Assembly (NCBI GenBank): GCA_017609945.1 | Contig: JAFCCZ010000004.1 | Span: forward strand, 1-25,817 | DNA from: Candidatus Iainarchaeum sp. | Lineage (GTDB): Archaea; Iainarchaeota; Iainarchaeia; Iainarchaeales; GCA-2688035 | DNA: 25,817 nucleotides | Direction: 5' to 3' | Shown: one piece after another, positions 13,160 to 20,024 of the stretch | How positions within the stretch are numbered: position 1 is the first letter of the stretch | Layout of the letters: each line of letters opens with the position of its first letter | Made by a program: the position numbers and the translations under genes | The notes under the pieces: generated by a model | What the model was told of the DNA's origin: nothing | Database searches by the model: none | Seen by the model: only the letters and a program-made list of their open reading frames with translations

Positions 13160-15553
13160 TTAGCCAAAGAACGCCCCTAGCTTTGCCTGTTTTCCACCGT
13201 GTATTAGGTCCTGTTTGCTGTATCCAAGCTCTCTCATTATCTTTATTACTGCCGGCACAACCTGGTTTTCAATATAATATTCTGAATCGTAATTTCCTTC
13301 ATTTACATACTCTTCAAGCTGGGCCCTGTCGCTGATGCTTTTTCCGGAGCGCGTTATCACATAGGCAATAACGCTTCCAACCTCCATGCTTTTTCCCTTT
13401 TCAATGGCCTTTTTCGCTGCCGCAACGTGCGGTCCAATTGCAACATACTTTTCAATCGGTCTCTTGAGCTGGGTCAAAACAACGAGTTCGCTTTTTTTTG
13501 CCTTCCCGCTGCGCAGCCTTTCAATTGTTTTCTTTACAATCTGCGCTGCCTTCTCGGGGTGGCCTTCCTCAAGTATTGCGGCAATAACCTGCCTCTGGGT
13601 CTCTTTGGCGATTCCGGACCAATCCCTTCTCACATACTCAAAGCCAACAATTTTCAGGTTGTTGTCATAGTCGATCAGGGCATACTTTTTCTTTGCGCCC
13701 TCTCCCGACTCCTTTGTAACAAAGATTCCGCGCTTGAAGAATCCCTCCAGTTCAAGGTTCATTACGCCTGGTAGTGATTTGTTTATTTTTTCAACAAACT
13801 CTTCAACGTCCTTTTCCTTTTTTTCCTTGGGCATTATCAAGAACGCTGAATCTGTGTCCCCATAAAGGGCTTTGAACCCCTGCTTCTCCGCTTTTTCCAG
13901 AACCTCTTGCACATAGCGCCTGCTCCATGCGGTTACCGCTGAGGCGCACTCTCTTGAAAACCACCTGCTTCTTGCGTACCCTAGGTAGCCGTAGAAGGAG
14001 TTCATTAAAATTTTCAGCGCGTGCTGCCTTCCGTCAAGCAGCAAATCCTGTTTTCCCTTTCTCTTAAGGGCCTTTAAGTGCTTTTTGATTTCCATCCTGG
14101 TTTCAAAGAGCTCTTTTAGGATTCCTGTGATGAATCCCTCCCGCTTTGTGCAAAAGCAGTGGTTGTTTGGCGCCATATTCTTCTTGCATTCCTTGTGCTT
14201 GCAGTCAAGGGTCTCGGGGCTCACATTGTGGGAGATCATTATGCTTGGGTGCAGTGAAGAAAAGTCCAGTACCGCAAGCCTTTCGTGCAGTCCGGGAATT
14301 GGCTCTTTTACGTACCCTCCCTTAAATGTCTGCATTATTCGCTGGCTTGTTTCCTCATCGCTTGGCTTGTTTGGCGCGATCTTTTTCTCAACAACTGCCT
14401 TGTTCATCAGGAGATACTCCACCAGCATTGAAGCGCTGCTTCTTCCTGTTTCAAAGAGCGTTTGTTTTACGAGCTTGCTTATCTCCGCCATTAGTGGCGC
14501 GTATCTTTCCGCAATCTTCAGCGCGGTTTCGCTGTCCTCAATGCAGTACTTAGCAAGGTCTTTCAGCCCCTTCCCTGTTTTCCAAATCTCGTTTATTTCC
14601 TCGGCCGTTATTTTGTTCTTTTCCTCGCCAAACAGCGACAGGGCAACCGACTCAAGGTTAAATTTCACAAGGTTTACCACCCCAAAGCGGTTTAGGAAGC
14701 GCAGCATTTGGTATGCGTCAAGGTGCTGTATCCCATGCAGCCTTGCCCTGTTGTCCCTTCCAACGTTTCTAATGCTTGGCCCCTCATTTACCGGGTAAAA
14801 CTGCAGTCTGAATCCAAGGGTCTTTGCCCTGTCTTTTAGGTAAGGCAGGTCAAAGTTGTCGCCGTTGTAGGTCACCAGTACGTCAACCTTTTCTTGTTCC
14901 AAGAACTCCGCAAGGCCCTGGATCATTTCTTTCTCGCCGGCAAAAACCTCAACTCCCCTGCTTCCCTTTAGTTTATTGTTTGTCGTGAGAAGCCTTCCCT
15001 TCCCTCCCTTGAAGAGGGAAATCATTAGCACTGGGTCCTTTTCAGGGTTGCTGAACCTCCCCGGGGAAAGGGTTTCAATGTCAAAGGCGGCATAATTCAG
15101 ATTTGGGGAGGGTTCGTCAAAGGTTTTCACTTCCTTTATCTCGTCTCCCTCAACTCTGAGCTCTATTCCGTTCAGCGGCTCAAGCTGCTTGTCCAGAAGG
15201 TAGCGCTTTGCAAACGGGATATCGTACTCAAAAATTTCGTTAACAAATTTAAGCTCTTTAATTTCCTTTCTTGCAACCGTTAGCTCTGCAACCCTTGCAA
15301 ATTCAACCTTTAACGTGTCTCCAGTTCCCTGTTTAACCCTGAGGGCCCTTGCCCCCTCGCTGAATTTTTCCCCTTCAATCTCTTTGGCCGCCCCCTTTCC
15401 CGAAACCCCTGCATAAAAATACGGGTGAAAGGCCCTGTCAAAGAATACCTTTATTTCCTTTTCAGCCTTTACAAAAAGCCTTATTTGGGAGCTTTTCCCG
15501 TTGTCAACATAGTCAACGTCAAGCAAAACCCCGCAAACTACCTTTGAAGCCAT
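13160..15553 (-). CDS. polB: Family B DNA polymerase
   Basis: A 797-residue replicative-type DNA polymerase with 3'-5' exonuclease. Exo I is FDIETL (Asp158, Glu160), Exo II is TYNGDNFD (Asn230-Asp235), and Exo III is YCIEDSE (Asp340). Polymerase motif A is LDFSSLHPSI with Asp430, motif B is KILMNSFYG (514-522) and motif C is YGDTDS (Asp566, Asp568). So both active sites are intact. One oddity is motif A, where the near-universal Tyr of SLYPS is His435 (codon at 14249-14251); this position is the steric gate against ribonucleotides. A four-Cys insert (CKHKEC and CFC, about 451-468) follows motif A. The extreme C-terminus QAKLGAFF (789-796) fits a PIP box for PCNA binding. There is no intein. 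TATA-like AATTATAAAT at 15581-15590 lies upstream. Confidence 0.97.
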   Translation of the reverse strand: MASKVVCGVLLDVDYVDNGKSSQIRLFVKAEKEIKVFFDRAFHPYFYAGVSGKGAAKEIEGEKFSEGARALRVKQGTGDTLKVEFARVAELTVARKEIKELKFVNEIFEYDIPFAKRYLLDKQLEPLNGIELRVEGDEIKEVKTFDEPSPNLNYAAFDIETLSPGRFSNPEKDPVLMISLFKGGKGRLLTTNNKLKGSRGVEVFAGEKEMIQGLAEFLEQEKVDVLVTYNGDNFDLPYLKDRAKTLGFRLQFYPVNEGPSIRNVGRDNRARLHGIQHLDAYQMLRFLNRFGVVNLVKFNLESVALSLFGEEKNKITAEEINEIWKTGKGLKDLAKYCIEDSETALKIAERYAPLMAEISKLVKQTLFETGRSSASMLVEYLLMNKAVVEKKIAPNKPSDEETSQRIMQTFKGGYVKEPIPGLHERLAVLDFSSLHPSIMISHNVSPETLDCKHKECKKNMAPNNHCFCTKREGFITGILKELFETRMEIKKHLKALKRKGKQDLLLDGRQHALKILMNSFYGYLGYARSRWFSRECASAVTAWSRRYVQEVLEKAEKQGFKALYGDTDSAFLIMPKEKKEKDVEEFVEKINKSLPGVMNLELEGFFKRGIFVTKESGEGAKKKYALIDYDNNLKIVGFEYVRRDWSGIAKETQRQVIAAILEEGHPEKAAQIVKKTIERLRSGKAKKSELVVLTQLKRPIEKYVAIGPHVAAAKKAIEKGKSMEVGSVIAYVITRSGKSISDRAQLEEYVNEGNYDSEYYIENQVVPAVIKIMRELGYSKQDLIHGGKQAKLGAFFG

Positions 15554-15580
15554 ACGTTATATTTTTAAGTATCAATACTT

Positions 15581-15590
15581 ATTTATAATT
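15581..15590. promoter_or_regulatory. TATA-like box in the polB / coiled-coil gene divergent region
   Basis: ATTTATAATT lies 33 bases before the polB ATG (minus) and about 42 bases before the ATG at 15627 (plus). Being nearly symmetrical, it could serve either gene. A second AT tract at 15561-15570 is too near polB to be its TATA box unless a later start is used. Confidence 0.35.
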
Positions 15591-15626
15591 AGATTCCCAT
15601 TCCTGTAAACTAAAAAAGCTGATGCA

Positions 15627-16091
15627 ATGGCCAGAGAAAGGACAGGTTCAAGAAAGAAGAAGATTCCAAAGAAGGCGGCAACAATTTTTACGCAGTTCAG
15701 GGAGGACTTGCGTGCCCTGAACAGCAGCATTCTAATAATCAGCCAGAAGATGAAGTACCTGGTTAGGAACGAAAAGATTCTTGGAAGAAACCTGATTGTG
15801 CTCAACAAGAAGTTCAAAACCCTTGAGGAAAAAATAGCTTCCGGGCAGATTGGCTCAAGCAAGGACGGTTCGGGAATTTCGGTTGAGGCCGAGGCAAGAA
15901 TTGAAGATCTCAGCAAGCAGGTAATCGAGCTTCAGGCCGAGCTTTCCTCGCTGAAGCACGGGGTTGCCTCTGAAGAGCAGCTCAAGGAAGTTAAGTATGT
16001 TATTGACAGCATAAACCCGCTTGAGCTCGCAACACTTGAACAGGTAAAGGAACTTATTGACGCGAAAATTTCCAGAAAAAAGAAAGCCTGA
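15627..16091 (+). CDS. Coiled-coil protein, unknown function
   Basis: A 154-residue protein beginning with a basic tail (RKKKIPKKA). It is then almost entirely helical with heptad-like spacing of Leu and Ile. Two helical blocks (about residues 20-75 and 88-120) are split by a Ser/Gly-rich linker around GSSKDGSG. There is no Cys, no signal peptide and no membrane segment. I do not recognise a family. It is divergent from polB and convergent with the HerA-like gene, ending two bases before that gene's stop codon. Another coiled-coil gene lies at 17748, so two such proteins flank the HerA-like one and may be its partners; that is inference from position only. Confidence 0.7.
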   Translation: MARERTGSRKKKIPKKAATIFTQFREDLRALNSSILIISQKMKYLVRNEKILGRNLIVLNKKFKTLEEKIASGQIGSSKDGSGISVEAEARIEDLSKQVIELQAELSSLKHGVASEEQLKEVKYVIDSINPLELATLEQVKELIDAKISRKKKA

Positions 16092-16093
16092 GG

Positions 16094-17677
16094 CTACTTC
16101 TTTTCAACCTCTAGTTCGCTGCACTCGCTTAGGCCTGGGCGAAGCAGAACCCTGTAATTTTTCCTGCCCCTCATCTGAATTCCCACATCGTTTCCCTTCA
16201 CAATCCCAATCCTTGTAGCGCTTGCCTTCACAATTTCAGGCGAAAGGTCTATGTCCTTTTCCACCCCGAGCGCAAAGCCCACTCCAAACCTCTGCATTTC
16301 CACCAGTCCGGCAACAATTTCCTTGACAAACTTGTCTTCTGCAGTTCTTGGCATTATCCTTTTGGCCTGTGGAATAATCAGAAGGCCCCTAAGCTGCTTT
16401 GAACTGCCTTGTTTTCTGTAGTAATTGAGAAGCCCTTTTATCAGGCTGTTTACAACCATCAGCGAGGCCCTCTCATCCTGATTGCCCATTAAAATTATCC
16501 CTGCTCTGCCAAGGCCCCTTATCCAGCCCTTGCTTATTTCCCTTATATCGTTTGGCCCGTTGAACAATCCCGGGTAGCGCAAATCCATAAGCTTTAATAG
16601 CCTTTTTGCCCTGTTTCGCTGGAACTCGTTGAACTCCCCTTTGGTTGGCTTGTCCTTGATCCTAACTGCTGTCTCTTCCAGGGATTTTGCCATTTGGAGC
16701 TCTATAGTTTTCTCAATTTCCTTTCCCGCAACGCTTTCCCCAACGCCGAAGGCTTGCATTAGCCCTTCCCCGTTCACAACAGTGAGGTCAACTTTAATTT
16801 CCGCCAGCACTTTGAACTCCTTTGCCGGAAACCCAATTGGAACTATGCCAACTTTGTATTTTTCCAGTTCCTCCGTTTTGGACGTTTTGGTGCCAAGGCC
16901 ATTGAACGAATTGTCCCAGTCTATTATGACTGTTGGCAGGTTTGACAGGAGCGCGGCCTCGGCAAGAATGTGCAGGGCATGTGCCCTCTCGCCCCTGCTT
17001 CCGTTTTCAACAATGGTCGAGCTAAATAGGCTCAGGGGTTCTTTTACCTGCCTGCCCTCTTTTGTAATTCCAAGCAGAAGTTCTCCAAACTCTGTTTTGT
17101 CACTTAGGGCGGTCACAATAATATTCTCTACCTGCCCGACAGTTTTTGATGGCCTGATTTTTGTGCCCCCTGCGCCTGGCTGGTTTAACGCTGATGTCAG
17201 CAGTGGAACCATCAGTGGCTGTGAGAAAAAGGCCTGCTTCAGGGGCTCGGAGCAGGTGTGGAGCTCCTGCAGCTTCAAATCGTATGCCTTGCTTACATCC
17301 CCCAAAAGCTTTGTGCTTGCCTTTATTCTTTTTATCATTTCGTCAACTTCGTCTGAAAATTGGTCCTGAGAGTATTCGGCGTAGCCTGGCTTTGAGCCAA
17401 GGATAAAGAATTGCACGGTTTCCCTTTCGCTGTGCTTTGAAATGGTTAAAACTTCTCTTGGAAGTGTCTCAACAAAGCCGTGCAGTTCCCCCTCTGCGTG
17501 AAACACTTTAAAGACCTCTATAACCGCACCCTTTACAGCGTCCCCCTCTTTTTCAAGGATTGCCACAAGAACCAGGGATTCGGGATTGGAGTAAATCTCC
17601 AGCCCGTATTCCTCAAAAACCCCACTAAAGAGCTGTTTCCATGGCCCCTCGCTTAGCTTGAAATCCATGTTAACCAC
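16094..17677 (-). CDS. HerA/FtsK-like P-loop-fold protein with degenerate nucleotide-binding motifs
   Basis: A 527-residue protein. The C-terminal half follows the HerA/DUF87-type ATPase order. A P-loop-like segment sits at about 221-235, then strand VIIDWDNSF (250-258). After a helical insert come GLLIIPQAKRIMP (431-443) and the sensor-like FGVGFALGVEKDIDLSPEIV. But the Walker A motif, expected as GxxxxGKS, reads NGSRGERA with no Lys at the phosphate position. The Walker B acidic pair, expected as DEAH, reads PQAK. It is therefore probably a non-hydrolysing homolog. Residues 1-200 form an unrecognised N-terminal domain. The GTG at 17677 and ATG at 17668 are both possible starts; a TATA box centred near 17701 fits a leaderless start at 17677. 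Similarity is by motif order, so moderate certainty. Confidence 0.6.
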   Translation of the reverse strand: MVNMDFKLSEGPWKQLFSGVFEEYGLEIYSNPESLVLVAILEKEGDAVKGAVIEVFKVFHAEGELHGFVETLPREVLTISKHSERETVQFFILGSKPGYAEYSQDQFSDEVDEMIKRIKASTKLLGDVSKAYDLKLQELHTCSEPLKQAFFSQPLMVPLLTSALNQPGAGGTKIRPSKTVGQVENIIVTALSDKTEFGELLLGITKEGRQVKEPLSLFSSTIVENGSRGERAHALHILAEAALLSNLPTVIIDWDNSFNGLGTKTSKTEELEKYKVGIVPIGFPAKEFKVLAEIKVDLTVVNGEGLMQAFGVGESVAGKEIEKTIELQMAKSLEETAVRIKDKPTKGEFNEFQRNRAKRLLKLMDLRYPGLFNGPNDIREISKGWIRGLGRAGIILMGNQDERASLMVVNSLIKGLLNYYRKQGSSKQLRGLLIIPQAKRIMPRTAEDKFVKEIVAGLVEMQRFGVGFALGVEKDIDLSPEIVKASATRIGIVKGNDVGIQMRGRKNYRVLLRPGLSECSELEVEKK

Positions 17678-17694
17678 TACACATTAACGAGAAC

Positions 17695-17706
17695 TTATTT
17701 ATATAT
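17695..17706 (-). promoter_or_regulatory. TATA box for the HerA-like gene
   Basis: Minus-strand ATATATAAATAA is centred about 25 bases before the GTG at 17677. This supports either a leaderless GTG start or a leader of about nine bases before ATG 17668. Confidence 0.5.
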
Positions 17707-17747
17707 GTAATCGTTATATTATACTTAAAATTATGGGCTTGATTTGA

Positions 17748-18266
17748 ATGGTTAACAGGGAAGTGGTGCTTGAAACAATTAAGAAGATGAGTTCCAGTGG
17801 AATAGACGAAAGTGTAATAATCACTACCCTGAAGGACATTGGCCTTAAGGAGGACGAGATTAAGCAGTATCTGGCCGAGGCCAAGGGCAGTTCCTCTCCC
17901 TCCACCGCCAAGCCAGATGAGGCAGACCACGAAAAGATTGCTGAAAAAACAGCCAAAAAGGTAAAGCAGCACCTTTCCGACGAAAAGGACGAGAGGGAGT
18001 TGCGCGAAACAACAAGGGACGCAACACTTGAGGAACAGCACTCAAAGCTCAGGGACATGGAGCAGAACGTTAACCAGCTTCACGAAAAAATTTCCTCTGT
18101 TGGAATGCCTGCCAACAAAGAGCTTGACCAAAAGCTATCTGTTCTCGAGCACAGGATTACTGGCATTGAGAGAAAGATAGCTGATTTGAAGGCAATCAAC
18201 ATGGCCACAAAGGACCTAATGGAAAAGGTTCTTGAAGTGAACAAAAAAATTCTCAACAAGCTCTGA
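17748..18266 (+). CDS. Coiled-coil protein with small N-terminal helical domain
   Basis: A 172-residue protein. Residues 1-45 form three short helices with a pattern like a UBA/HTH-type mini-domain (VLETIKKMSSSGIDESVI, then IGLKEDEIKQYL). A Ser/Pro linker (48-56) follows, then a long charged coiled coil to the end. There is no membrane segment or Cys. The mini-domain followed by a coiled coil is a layout seen in many uncharacterised archaeal proteins. I cannot assign a function. The gene is divergent from the HerA-like gene with 70 bases between, which hold TATA-like tracts for both. It ends 25 bases before the convergent membrane-protein cluster. Confidence 0.7.
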   Translation: MVNREVVLETIKKMSSSGIDESVIITTLKDIGLKEDEIKQYLAEAKGSSSPSTAKPDEADHEKIAEKTAKKVKQHLSDEKDERELRETTRDATLEEQHSKLRDMEQNVNQLHEKISSVGMPANKELDQKLSVLEHRITGIERKIADLKAINMATKDLMEKVLEVNKKILNKL

Positions 18267-18291
18267 TTTGTTTCCCTTGCCCAAAAAGCCC

Positions 18292-18657
18292 CTATCCAAA
18301 AAGCTTTTTGAATAGGCTTCCTGTTTTCTTGCTTGCGTCAGCAACCTTTCTTGGCTTGAACTTGTATTTTGTGACATTGACGGCCTTTATATTAACCCCG
18401 TTTTCGTTGTCTGAAAAGGTTTGCTCACCTAGCATCCCTCCAACTGCCTTCAATCCCTCTTCCCAAACTGCCTTGTCCGGAATTTGGCCCTCTGCCCCCT
18501 CAAGCTCTACAATTAGTTCAGAGCCAAACGATTTGGCCGGCCCGCTTACCATAAGGTAGATTCCCAGGGCAAGGCAGACTATTCCAACAAGCAGCAAGTC
18601 ATACCAGACAAAAAAGACGGCTGCAAACAGCAGAAATATTGCAACTGCCGCTTTCAA
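18292..18657 (-). CDS. Small membrane protein with soluble tail, last gene of the cluster
   Basis: A 121-residue protein. Two hydrophobic segments fill residues 4-41 (around VAIFLLFAAVFFVWYDLLL and LVGIVCLALGIYLMV), followed by a soluble tail of about 80 residues ending in basic SLFKKLFG. The start is TTG at 18657, overlapping the TGA stop of the upstream gene as TTGA, with GGGGGA five bases before it; no ATG is placed suitably. This is a clear translational coupling. I do not recognise a family. Its soluble domain (ELIVELEGAEGQIPDKAVWE region) distinguishes it from the other small proteins in the cluster, so it may be the cytoplasmic-facing component. Confidence 0.72.
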   Translation of the reverse strand: MKAAVAIFLLFAAVFFVWYDLLLVGIVCLALGIYLMVSGPAKSFGSELIVELEGAEGQIPDKAVWEEGLKAVGGMLGEQTFSDNENGVNIKAVNVTKYKFKPRKVADASKKTGSLFKKLFG

Positions 18658-18977
18658 AATCCCCCGCCTCCGCCCATTAGGCCTGAGTACATATCAGGGC
18701 TGTAGTATTCGGCCTGCTGTTCCCCCTGCCCGCCGCCTCCTGCGCCCATCAAAAGCGCGAGGATTATCAGTCCAAAGAACAAAAACGGCCAGTAGGGGTC
18801 AAGGCTTTCCTTTGCAAAGTAGAGCACGCCTGCCGCAATCAAGAGCACTACTGTTGCTTTGAGGTCCCGCATTGTAAGGATTGTTATTGCAACAACTGCT
18901 ATTACAAGCCAGTTTTCGCCAAACTGCAGGGCAAGCATCATCAGAATCAGGGTAATCATCAGGTTGAACAAGTCCAT
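18654..18977 (-). CDS. Small three-helix membrane protein, cluster member
   Basis: A 107-residue protein with about three hydrophobic helices (residues 4-35, 40-53 and 62-77), followed by a Gly-rich tail with GAGGGGQGEQQ and PDMYSGLMGGGGGF. The middle segment LKATVVLLIAAGVLYF resembles the motif of the neighbouring small membrane proteins, where a turn residue is followed by a hydrophobic run ending in Tyr-Phe/Leu. The ribosome-binding site GGTGAT is six bases before the ATG at 18977. It is separated from the upstream gene by eight bases and overlaps the downstream TTG start by four, so it belongs to one operon. Function is unknown. Confidence 0.75.
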   Translation of the reverse strand: MDLFNLMITLILMMLALQFGENWLVIAVVAITILTMRDLKATVVLLIAAGVLYFAKESLDPYWPFLFFGLIILALLMGAGGGGQGEQQAEYYSPDMYSGLMGGGGGF

Positions 18978-18985
18978 TTGATCAC

Positions 18986-19219
18986 CTATTCAAACGTCTT
19001 AACCTTTTCAAAGAATGTTGGACCAACTACTGCCACCAGAAAGATTATTACCGGAACCCACACAAGGTCCGGGAACTGGATGAAGGTAAGGTAAACAACT
19101 ATTACCGCAAAAAGGATTGCAAGCTTTGCGCTTCCCAGAGCCTTCTTTCCCCAGCTGAACAGCCAGACCGTGTAAAACAGGGAAAGCACTATTCTCAGGT
19201 TTTCAATCATGTCAGCCAT
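18986..19219 (-). CDS. Small membrane protein, cluster member
   Basis: A 77-residue protein. I chose ATG 19219 (MADMIENLRI) because GGAGAAAGGT lies directly upstream; a TTG at 19234 is in frame but its position would place the start within that ribosome-binding region. Hydrophobic segments cover about residues 9-23, 29-48 and 50-68. The sequence GSAKLAILFAVIVVYLTF matches the motif of the two neighbouring genes upstream: G, x, x, P or K, L, then 9 residues to Tyr. It has a charged C-terminus (FFEKVKTFE). The gene is in the same operon as its neighbours. No family known to me. Confidence 0.75.
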   Translation of the reverse strand: MADMIENLRIVLSLFYTVWLFSWGKKALGSAKLAILFAVIVVYLTFIQFPDLVWVPVIIFLVAVVGPTFFEKVKTFE

Positions 19220-19267
19220 GTTACCTTTCTCCAATAAATCTATGCCTTTTTACCATTAAATTCCTTT

Positions 19268-19588
19268 CTATCTCCTCAAATTCATGCCAATTCCCCAAAC
19301 TATGACAGACAGGAAGGAAAAGCTCAGCAGGAAGTACAGGAAAATGTAAGCTGAGGCCGTGAACAGGGCCCACTTTATTACAAGGAAGTAAATCAAGATT
19401 CCGGAAATTACCAGGGAAAGCGGGCTGTCCCCAATGTACCCCCTGACAGTCATAAAGATTATTAACGCGAGAATTATGCGCATTACTATGTCCGCAATCG
19501 GGAAAAGTATCATTATAATCGGTGGAATCAGGGCAAGCACTACAAAGGCAAGGATTATGATTACTACAAGGTTTCCGTTCTGGTTCAT
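19268..19588 (-). CDS. Small membrane protein, cluster member
   Basis: A 106-residue, very hydrophobic protein with about four helices. The motif GDSPLSLVISGILIYF in the middle is nearly the same as GKGPLSIVLVIGFSYF in the next gene upstream, with Pro to Tyr spacing identical at 11 residues. The ATG at 19588 follows the TAA of the upstream gene by two bases, and AGGGGA within that gene's end provides the ribosome-binding site, so the two are coupled. Charged residues are scarce, with a terminal NLRR. An integral membrane component is certain in kind, but its role is unknown. Confidence 0.77.
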   Translation of the reverse strand: MNQNGNLVVIIILAFVVLALIPPIIMILFPIADIVMRIILALIIFMTVRGYIGDSPLSLVISGILIYFLVIKWALFTASAYIFLYFLLSFSFLSVIVWGIGMNLRR

Positions 19589-19590
19589 GT

Positions 19591-19974
19591 TTATCTTCCC
19601 CTAAAGCGCTGTACCATGCCCGCCGCCCCTGCCTTGTGGGCCATTGCAGTCCTCTTGGCCAAATCCGCTCCGCTACTCATAGGGCTTGCTTCGCCGCCCC
19701 CGGTTCCCCCTCCAACGAAGAAGAAGTCAATCAGGATTCCGGCCGCGCCCATCAGCAAGAGCATCATCAGCACATAGGTCCACTCAAAGAACCAAGCAAA
19801 CGGCGAAAACAGCATAAAGTACGAGAACCCAATCACCAGCACAATTGAAAGCGGGCCCTTTCCCAAATGGTTTATAACAAAGGAAATTATTGTAAGCAGT
19901 ACAAAAATCTTCAGCACGAAAATCATGTCACCGAAGAACTCAAACACAAAGAACAGCAAGGGCAGGTCAATCAT
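19591..19974 (-). CDS. Small membrane protein with Gly-rich linker and basic tail, first of the cluster
   Basis: A 127-residue protein with hydrophobic helices at about residues 5-30 and 40-90. A Gly-rich linker (GGGTGGGEAS) follows, then a helical basic tail (LAKRTAMAHKAGAAGMVQRF). It carries the GKGPLSIVLVIGFSYF motif shared with the following genes. The start was set at ATG 19974 because a TATA-like TTTTAAAG is centred 26 bases before it; the ATG at 19983, nine bases earlier, would be only 17 bases from the box. The gene therefore has its own promoter although the giant surface-protein gene ends only 41 bases upstream of 19983. Function unknown. Confidence 0.75.
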   Translation of the reverse strand: MIDLPLLFFVFEFFGDMIFVLKIFVLLTIISFVINHLGKGPLSIVLVIGFSYFMLFSPFAWFFEWTYVLMMLLLMGAAGILIDFFFVGGGTGGGEASPMSSGADLAKRTAMAHKAGAAGMVQRFRGR

Positions 19975-19996
19975 GCAATACATAATGCATTTACTG

Positions 19997-20004
19997 CTTT
20001 AAAA
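19997..20004 (-). promoter_or_regulatory. TATA-like box heading the small membrane-protein operon
   Basis: Minus-strand TTTTAAAG is centred 26 bases before ATG 19974, matching leaderless spacing. It lies in the short gap after the giant gene's stop, so the small membrane proteins can be expressed independently of it, though read-through from the giant gene is also possible. Confidence 0.5.
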
Positions 20005-20024
20005 TGGTTTTCCCCGGGGCCTAT

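Noticed and set aside
14085..14798. Plus-strand frame of 237 codons inside polB
   Set aside because: It is antisense to conserved polymerase motifs and reads as hydrophobic, Ser-rich sequence typical of a shadow frame.
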